NCBI GenBank assembly: GCA_963932145.1 | Contig: OZ010603.1 | Location: 77,135,464 to 77,199,463, forward strand | Length of the DNA stretch: 64,000 nt | Source of the DNA: Acanthosepion lycidas | Taxonomy: Eukaryota; Mollusca; Cephalopoda; Sepiida; Sepiidae | Direction: 5' to 3' | Shown here: in pieces, positions 57,207 through 64,000 of the stretch | How positions within the stretch are numbered: position 1 is the stretch's first letter | Layout: every line of letters starts with the position of its first letter | Made by a program: the position numbers and the translations under genes | Notes under the pieces: generated by a model | Seen by the model: the letters and a program-made list of their open reading frames with translations, nothing else | Databases searched by the model: none | Told to the model about the DNA's origin: nothing

Positions 57207-57530
57207 GGCTTACAGCTGCATCATGTTGAAACATCAGTCCCCGTATGATCACTGAAGTCGAGCAATGTTAAGTTTGGTCAGTAACTAGATAGGTAACTGC
57301 TTGGGAATATGAGGTGCTGTAGGCTTGGATGTGCAGGTGATGTAATGGATAAGGACTTGGAATTGTTAATCAAAGAACTGAGTTCCAATTCTAGTTGGGC
57401 TTGTTATATTCACTTACACACAAATACTCTTGGAAAAAGTATGAATCTAACTCTTCTCCCCTCCCCTAGCTATGGGTTAATTAGTAAGACTTGTAACACT
57501 AAACAATTATTACCTTCATAAAATATTTAG
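57207..57530 (+). repeat. Composite 5S rRNA/tRNA-derived SINE
   Basis: 57207-57326 is a diverged 5S rRNA sequence: ATCATGTTGAAACATCAGTC, CCCGTATGATCACTGAAGTC, GGTCAGTAACTAGATAGGTA and CTGCTTGGGAATATGAGGTG follow the full-length 5S order. It is fused to a tRNA-like unit (GGTGATGTAATGGATAAGG as A-box region, GAGTTCCAATTCTAG as B box) and then to the family 2 body (CAAATACTCTTGGAAAAAGT, CTAGCTATGGGTTAATTAG). A second copy lies at 62657. Confidence 0.85.
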
Positions 57531-57655
57531 ATTTCAGCATTGAATAACCCAAAGAGGTTGATATGACATCAAACAAAAATGACCAACCAACTGTCCAGAA
57601 GAGGCATCTTGAAAAAATTTGGTTGGATAGTACCAAGTATCAACTGTATCAATGT

Positions 57656-57716
57656 GATACCTATAAGGTATCACTCTGGACAGTAACTAGGAGATACCTA
57701 TAAGGTATCACTCTGA
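57656..57716. repeat. Two tandem copies of a palindromic 37-bp unit
   Basis: GATACCTATAAGGTATCACT begins at 57656 and again at 57693. GATACC and GGTATC are complementary around TATAA. Confidence 0.75.
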
Positions 57717-58385
57717 AAAGTACTAAAAAAGCACAAGCCTTACCTTTTCTAAGATATTGTCTTTGTGAGCATGATTGCATTGAGTGTGCTGATGTATACA
57801 TGGTTGTGTGAATGATTTGAATACACCTACATTTCTTTTAATTCTTCTACTCCATTAGTGCTTGTGTATTTCTGTGTTAGCTTGTGGAGAAGTGCCAGAG
57901 GGTCTTGCTAATATTTATTGGAAAATTTGGAACACTTCGAAATAAAAGAACAGAATCAAAGATATAAACAGACAATATATGTTTATTTAATTGACTTTGA
58001 TTGGGGTGAGTCCTTTTTTAAATCGGGTTGTTGAAAGTTCATTTGGCTGGGTTGTTGTTAGTTTGAGTCAGACTTTGTTGGTAGTCGTCATCTTGTTGGC
58101 AGCTGTCAGGAGTGTAGTTACTATGGAAACATGTTGTGCTGCTGAGTATTCTTGGCCCTCAAAAAAAGCATGTAATGGCTTAAGCAGATGGCCACTTAGT
58201 TCTTCATGCAACACACTTGGGCCAGTTTCTGGCTGTCTCTTCTACTGCTTTCTGTCAGCTGTCTCTTTATATACAGTTTTGAAAGGCTCCAGACTACTTG
58301 TCATGAAGCTTGATTTCAGTTAACATCAAAAGTTTCTTTGTTTTTTGATTAGCCAAAATTCTTTTATTTATTTTCCAGTGTTCCT

Positions 58386-58409
58386 TTCTTCTTTTTTCTT
58401 TTCTTTTTT

Positions 58410-58441
<32 letters not shown>

Positions 58442-58450
58442 TTTTTTTTT
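58386..58450. repeat. T/C-rich tract ending in a long T run
   Basis: A pyrimidine-only stretch in intron 3, with about 28 T at its end. Confidence 0.9.
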
Positions 58451-59156
58451 GATAGTGGAAGTTGTGTGTGGAATCTTTCCTGTTTTAGGAGATTTCTAGT
58501 CACCAACCAGACCTTGAACTAGTGAACTTCTGTTTCATAGCTGTTGTTTATACTTTTCTTCTTCTTTTTCTTCGTTTACATGACAGTTGCCTTCTCATTA
58601 GTTAAGAGAACAGTAGAGAAATGGAGAAATAGTTTTAATGGGTTTTTAAGGAAACAAATGCATTATTTTAATTTTTTTCATATTTTATTTTTATACTTGG
58701 GCACATTGCAAGCTCTCTTCTTTGGGAGCTTGAAACAAGAGAATATTTCTCTTTAGATTGTAAGCAAGATACTACACATGATTGTGTGCCTGTGTATATG
58801 TATCTTGATATTTTAGTTATGACTGCACACAGGAGTATCCCTTGTCCATGCACATCATATCTCAGGCAGTGAAAGGAATGAGTGCCATTTCAGGTCACAG
58901 CCATAGATTTAGGTTCCTTTTCTGTCTGATCTCATTTCATGTTCCTACTTCATTTATAAATTTTACTCACCCTAAACTATTTTTTATGAATGTACTTCAT
59001 GGTCCTATCAAGTCATTAAAATCGTTTCAAAATTGAAGTTATTAAAATCGTTTCAAAAAATCATTAATGACTTTAAATTTTAATGGCTTTATAGCACCAT
59101 GTGGTTGAAAGGAATGAAATTGTTATACTTAAATAAAAGTATGTATGAGAATAAAG

Positions 59157-59327
59157 AAAATTGACTAGAATTGTTATTAGCAGAATTTTCTTGATGTCTA
59201 CTTGAAAATAATCAGAGGTATCACTTCCATTTCTCTCTAATCATTCTTCAATCATTACCTTTATTTGATCAATGTCATAATGTATAAAAGTTCAACTTGA
59301 TATCATTTACTCTTAGATGTTATACTT
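59157..59327 (+). repeat. Duplicated intronic segment, copy A left part
   Basis: It begins TTGACTAGAATTGTTATTAG and matches 62244-62444 at roughly 93-95% by eye. The match resumes at 59732-59766 after the palindromic retroposon, so this copy is the filled site. Confidence 0.85.
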
Positions 59328-59745
59328 AATAACTCATCTATTACTTGCATTATTTACATTATTCAGACTGTTATCCTCATCTTCATGGTTATATTCACAA
59401 TGTTTCTGGCTTTCTTCTGTTGATTGGAATTTCAAACTAAACCCTTTATTTTGTCCACCAGGGTAGATTGTTCTAGTTTCCCGTGCCATGCCTCTTCCAG
59501 ATGCCTCAGTTATTTCCCTTTAACTCAGCTCTCCAAGTTTTGGTTCACCACTGCTGTGGCCTGATATTGGTGGATGAAATATATGGTTCAGCTTGAAATT
59601 CCAATCACCTGAAGAAGGCTGAAGTTTACAACAGCTGAAATGTTGTGAATATGGCAATGAAGATGAGGATAACAGTTTGAATAATGTAAATAATGCAAGT
59701 AATCATAATACCTCATCTCAGAGATATAGACAAATAACTCACCTA
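59328..59745. mobile_element. Palindromic SINE-like retroposon with tRNA-like centre (best-defined copy)
   Basis: The element proper is 59342-59731. The left arm runs GCATTATTTACATTATTCAG, CTTTCTTCTGTTGATTGGAA, CCCTTTATTTTGTCCACCAG. The centre holds CTTCCAGATGCCTCAGTTAT and CCACTGCTGTGGCCTGATAT, which is the tRNA-like unit's complement. The right arm, GAAATTCCAATCACCTGAAG to CATCTCAGAGATATAGACA, is the inverse of the left. The 14-bp direct repeats AATAACTCATCTAT (59328-59341) and AATAACTCACCTAT (59732-59745) flank it. The paralogous segment at 62244-62444 has a single AATAACTCACCTAT and no insert, so these are true target-site duplications. Confidence 0.88.
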
Positions 59746-60455
59746 TGTTATAAAATAAACTTCCAATTCTAAAATCTTAGTAATGTCTGAAAATATGAAA
59801 CTAATTTTTTCTACATAAAAAAATTTGTTCACTTCTCGATACCATCAAATTAATGTTATCTAAATCAAGAGTATATAATTTTGGCCTTTTCTTCAAACAT
59901 TTGATCATTAAAAATTAAAACCATTAAAAATTGAAACCATTAAAAATTAAAGTTATTAAAATGGTTTTAAAAATCATTTTAAAAAGTCATTAAATTCATT
60001 AATGACTTTAATTGTTAATGATTTGATGGGACCATGTGATTTAAAGGAATGAAGTTATTATACTTAAATCAATTAAAGTGAGTATGAGAATAAAGAAAGT
60101 TGAAAAAACTATAATGAAAAAAGAATCATTTAATTAGAACATCTAAAAAATTCTTGATTAAATCATGAGATTGTTATCATTTAGTCAAAATCCATATTCC
60201 TAAAGGGAATTTGAAAGGTTGTTTACATGACAGAATCTTTGAATGACCCACTGAGCAAAAAATTATCCTAATATTTTCTTACTAATTCAAAATACGTGTA
60301 TTTTTCATTACTTAGCCCTACTTTGAAAAATAAAGAATTATATTAAAAGGTTTATCTAGAGAATCTTCTTAGTTCTTTTCTTCAGACAATGTGACAATTC
60401 CAAAGACTTTATAAACAGAAAGTTTTACACATGCAGATACTGGGAAAGATTGATT

Positions 60456-60457
<2 letters not shown>

Positions 60458-60493
<36 letters not shown>
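60458..60493. repeat. Long T tract
   Basis: About 35 consecutive T in intron 3. Confidence 0.95.
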
Positions 60494-60495
<2 letters not shown>

Positions 60496-60629
60496 GTTTA
60501 TCAACCCTTTACAGGTTACTTAAGGCTAGAACATATTTTTAGATTGTAAGAATTTTTTTTTTAAATAATGATTTTAGTGATAGAAGTCTTACTAATTAAC
60601 CCATGCTGACATGGTTGCTACCTTAGGGG

Positions 60630-61480
60630 AAGATGACCCCAGTTTTATCAACAGTGCAAAAATGGGCAGTTGAACATAGGATAGGAAGGAAGAGTCTTGA
60701 AGATGACAATGGTCTGGATGGATGACCTGCAACTGCCAAGACTGAGGAAAACATTATGTTGATCACATAGTAATGGATCACAGGCAATTGACTATAAATC
60801 AAATAGCCAATGCTATTAGCATATCTTGTGAGAGAATTGTGAATATTCTGCACAATGAACTTGGCATGACAAAGGTTTCTGCTCAGTAAGTTACACATTT
60901 TTTGACACCTGATCAAAAGTGCATAGGCTAATCACATCATGAGAAAATCTGACATTGTTTGAGTTAGATCCAGCTAGTTTCCTTGAATGTTTCTTAACCC
61001 AGGATGGGAATTGGGTTCATCGTTTTGAACCAGACACAATCCATGAAGTAGAAACACTCCTTGTCAACTGCTTCAAAGAAGGCCAAGATGGCTTCAGTTT
61101 TTTGGGATACAAAAAACATTGTGTTTATTGATTATCTTTAAAAGGGCTATACCATCAATGGAGAGTACAATGCCAAAATGCTGAGACAGTTACAAAAGGC
61201 TATTAAGACCAAACACCCAGGAAAACTGATAAAAGGATTCTTGTTTCATGAAGACAATGCTCCAGCACAGAAGTACTGTGCATGACTGTGACTTTGAACT
61301 AATTGATCACCTTCCCTATTCTCCTCATTTGACTATTCATCTGTTCACCAACATGAAAGAACACCTGGCTGGGAACCACTATTGCAATGAGGATGACATG
61401 TCAGATGATGACTTTTCAGACCAACAGGATGGACAGTCTACTTTCACCAATTTACCTGGAAAAAAGCAATGAATTATTAA
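60630..61480 (+). mobile_element. mariner transposon fossil
   Basis: Reading broken plus-strand frames gives the mariner order. An N-terminal KWAVEHRIGRKSLEDDNGLD-like segment comes first, then a DPA.FLE.FLTQD-type region near 60970-61010. A HRFEPDTIHE segment follows near 61020, and a clear 61286-61400 segment reads LIDHLPYSPHLTIHLFTNMK, then EHLAGNHYCNEDDMSD. Intact relatives have YSPDLAPSDYFLF, so the third catalytic Asp is missing here. Multiple stops and frameshifts are present. Terminal inverted repeats were not found. It sits in CUSTOS intron 3 in sense orientation. Confidence 0.8.
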
Positions 61481-62104
61481 TAAGAGTCAAAATTAATGCA
61501 TGCAAGATTTCACAGCTCTAGCATGACTTCTTTATAGTCAACCTATGAACTTTTCATCCCACCATCATACAGTATAGATTTCTTCTTCTTCTTTTTCTTT
61601 ATTATCTATGAATTGCCATGATTTGGGGGAAAGATAGTGGAGTGCTTTCCTGTTACCTTATTCATGTATATCTTTTCAATAAATGTACAAATTAATTTTC
61701 TTTTTTTTATGCCATGATTTCTTGGGAATTATAACAGAGTGACTTCCTGTTGTCATATTTATTCTTCAAAACATGTATATATAATATATATATTGTGTAC
61801 ATAATAATGTTTTTTCCTAATAGCCTTTTGCAAATGTGGTTGTTGTGTGTGAATTAATTGGCCAAAATGCATGTTGTGTTGTTCCAAGCTTTCAATTCAT
61901 GAGTCACCATCAGGGAATGTGAGTGAAAAAAGAAAATTAAGTCTGTTTTAAGAAGTTTAAGGTAACCGGAAAAGCCCTTTCTGTTTTTTTACGTTAGTTG
62001 CTTAAGTTTCAGTTTTTGGTAGAAACTTTTACACATGAACACATTCTGAATTTATTCTGAAATTTAAACATAGACGATAAATGCTGTTTTTATTTTACTT
62101 TCAG

Positions 62105-62200
62105 ACCTAAACAGACATATTCTGTTGATTCCAGTGAATTGAAAATGACACCAGGTTTTAAAACTCATGTTGCCAAAAAATTATCTGACATCCTCGACAA
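62105..62200 (+). CDS. CUSTOS: CUSTOS homologue, coding exon 4
   Basis: Acceptor TTTACTTTCAG ends at 62104 and donor GTGAGT starts at 62201; the exon enters and leaves in phase 2. It encodes residues 79-110: R-P-K-Q-T-Y-S-V-D-S-S-E-L-K-M, then TPGFKTHVAKKLSDILD. This last block is the strongest evidence for the gene, as human CUSTOS has TTPEFRAHVAKKLGALLD at the corresponding place. Human CUSTOS is about 262 residues, so more than half of the protein, including the basic lysine-rich C-terminus of the family, should lie to the right of this window. Confidence 0.9.
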
Positions 62201-62243
62201 GTGAGTAGCAATTTAAGCTTTTGTGATCTTTAGTATGAAAGAA

Positions 62244-62444
62244 ATTGACTAAAATTGTTATTAGTGGAATTTTCTTGATGTCTACCTGAAAATAATCAGA
62301 GGTATCACTTTCATTTCTCTCTGTAATCATTCTTCAATCATTACCTTTATTTGATCAATGTCATAATGTATAAAAGTTCATCTTGATATCATTAACTCTC
62401 AGGTGTTATACTTAATAACTCACCTATTTATAAAATAAACTTCC
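62244..62444 (+). repeat. Duplicated intronic segment, copy B (empty site)
   Basis: This copy of 59157-59766 lacks the palindromic insertion. It lies about 45 bp after the exon 4 donor. Confidence 0.85.
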
Positions 62445-62656
62445 AACATTCTTGAAGATCTGATTCTGCACTTGGTAACACTTTCTAAGTCAACCCTCCG
62501 GGCCCCTAACTTTTTTGACTCTCTAAGACCTTTTGTACTTCAGGGTGTAATTCTAGAATAACTAAAACTCTTGGGCTCACTTTAAATATTAATAAGGAAA
62601 AATTTAGTCATGGAATTTGAAAATATAAAATTTTGGTTTAAAATTCCCAAAGAAGA

Positions 62657-62960
62657 TTGACATGGCCATATCATGTTGAAACATTGGTTCCCTTATGATC
62701 ACTGAAGTTAAGCAACATTAAATCTGATCAGTACATAAATGGTGACCACTTGGGAATACCAGGTACTGTAAGGTTGGATGTGTGGGTGGTGTAATGATAA
62801 CAGCTCAGAATTGTTAATCAGAGAGCCAAGCTCCAATTCCAGTTATATTCCCTTATACACAAATAACCTTGAGAAAAGTTATGAATTCATCTCTTTTCCT
62901 CCCAGCTACAGGTTAATTAGTAAGACTTGTATCATTAAATCGTTATCTACAAAATAATAA
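62657..62960 (+). repeat. Composite 5S rRNA/tRNA-derived SINE
   Basis: The 5S part (62657-62776) reads CATGGCCATATCATGTTGAA, TATGATCACTGAAGTTAAGC, AACATTAAATCTGATCAGTA and GTGACCACTTGGGAATACCA. It retains the 5S order of A-box and C-box regions. A tRNA-like unit (GGTGGTGTAATGATAACAGC, then CCAAGCTCCAATTCCAG) and the family 2 body follow. The structure and junction are the same as in the copy at 57207. Confidence 0.85.
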
Positions 62961-63329
62961 TTCTTACAATCTAAAAATATTTCCTGGCTTTAAATAAACT
63001 GCAAAGGGTTGATAAACTGTAAAAAACAAATCAGTCGATAAACCAAAAAAGATTAACTGTACAGTTTTCATTTTTTTTAAAGGGATTTCTAAAGAATATG
63101 CTTTTTTTTTTTAGAGAGGCTGATAATGAGTGATTTAAATCACTTGGGAAGACAAAAGGGAAAGGATTATTCACTCCTTCTTGAAGATTAAGGAATTTAG
63201 CACCCAGTTTAAAATATCAAATGACAAAAACTTGACTTAGACATGGAAGCCATGTGCTCGTTGTCTCTAGCATTTTAAAAATAAAGATTTTTTAAATATA
63301 AAAATAATTCATAAATTACTCTTCTGTTA

Positions 63330-63405
63330 ACTTGTGGTGCACCTGGCTGTCTTTCAGGGTGCATTAGTGCGCCCAGATGCATCAGTTGAGAAACACTGCT
63401 ATAAG
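63330..63405 (-). repeat. hAT terminal fragment
   Basis: On the minus strand it begins AGCAGTGTTTCTCAACTGAT and continues GCACTAATGCACC, a typical hAT end. The other end is not seen within the following 200 bp. Confidence 0.5.
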
Positions 63406-63834
63406 GTGTCACCAAGTACAAAACTTTGTTATCTCTTTGGGTTAACCCAGTAACATTGGGGTCACCACAGATCAATTCTTCTTAGATCAAGGTTCCTGAT
63501 AGATAGTAAATTCTATTCAGACCTCTGATATTTCATAACCATAAATACATTAAAAATGCATATATTGTCAAAAACTTCTTTTCCCACAATATAGCTATTT
63601 GTGATATATAATAATGCTTATTGCCTAAACAATAATAATACTGAATAATTTTTCTTAAACATTAAAGTATATTTAATCACATCTCCCTAATAGCTGTCGC
63701 AATCTGTGAGTCCTGATAAAAATAAAATAAAAAATATGAAAATAAAATATATAAACAAAAATAAAAATAATTCAAATATAAGGTATTCTTTTTCTATTAA
63801 AACCTTTATCTTTCCCTCTCTATCCTTCTCTCTC

Positions 63835-63912
63835 TCTCTCTATCCTTCTCTTCTTCTCTCTATCTCTTGCTCTCTCTCTTTCTCTTGCTCTCTCTCTATC
63901 CTTCTTTCTATA
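63835..63912. repeat. CT-rich imperfect microsatellite
   Basis: Runs of CT separated by TATC and TTCT interruptions. Confidence 0.9.
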
Positions 63913-64000
63913 CACTCTCTCAACCAAAAAGATGACAACCGTCAATTAACAAGAGAAAAAAGAAGAAAAGACTGTACCTGGTTGAAAAAAAACTAACAAA

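Larger units (their letters stand above)
62961..64000. other. CUSTOS intron 4, rest of window
   Basis: AT-rich intronic DNA containing a hAT end at 63330 and a TC-rich microsatellite at 63835. No further CUSTOS exon was recognised before the window ends. Confidence 0.5.

Noticed and set aside
57207-57326. 5S rRNA gene
   Set aside because: It has many substitutions in internal promoter regions and is fused to a SINE body. A second copy with the same fusion shows it is part of a retroposon.

Overview
This is animal nuclear DNA from an AT-rich, repeat-dense genome with few exons. The tRNA-derived SINEs, jockey/CR1-like LINE fragments, hAT, mariner and pogo fossils, and the very long intron fit a mollusc, most likely a cephalopod and probably an octopus. 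That placement is inference from sequence style and was not tested by a search. There is no CRISPR array, operon, rRNA operon or intact functional tRNA. Almost all long open frames in the window are chance or repeat-derived.

One real host gene is recognised on the + strand: the 5' part of a CUSTOS (human C12orf43) orthologue. Four coding exons join in one frame, each internal edge with a good AG acceptor or GT donor: 21402-21516, 56255-56287, 56986-57073 and 62105-62200. They encode 110 residues plus two bases of the next codon. The protein starts with an acidic serine-rich stretch and an LxxLKDAA-like segment, and exon 4 carries the hallmark TPGFKTHVAKKLSDILD block. The remaining exons lie beyond the right edge. 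Intron 1 is about 34.7 kb and exon 2 is a frame-neutral 33-nt microexon.

Layout. 1-17 kb, upstream of the gene: SINEs, LINE ends, a pogo-like MITE (3568-4316), a mariner-type remnant (4845-5432), a hAT copy (5652-6343), a palindromic retroposon (9474-9834), a LINE RT fragment (12560-13440) and a tandem MITE array (13441-13830). 17-21.4 kb: mostly unique, T-tract-rich DNA leading to the CUSTOS start. 21.5-56.2 kb, intron 1: a T-tract-rich proximal part, then dense repeats including a Helitron with exact ends (50218-50989), hAT, mariner and LINE fossils, minisatellites and several palindromes. 56.3-64 kb: exons 2-4, two composite 5S rRNA/tRNA SINEs, a mariner fossil and a duplicated segment that supplies an empty site for one palindromic insertion.

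The most novel signal is a repeat family whose members are inverted dimers, with the same tail pointing outward at both ends and in some copies a tRNA-like segment in the middle. Four copies are flanked by 11-14 bp direct repeats, and one has an uninterrupted empty-site paralogue. This suggests a palindromic SINE-like retroposon that moves as a unit. Other notable items are the 5S-tRNA composite SINEs, a near-perfect 121-bp palindrome, a second long inverted-repeat element with 148-bp arms, a triple palindrome with 44-bp period, and CRE palindromes near the CUSTOS promoter.
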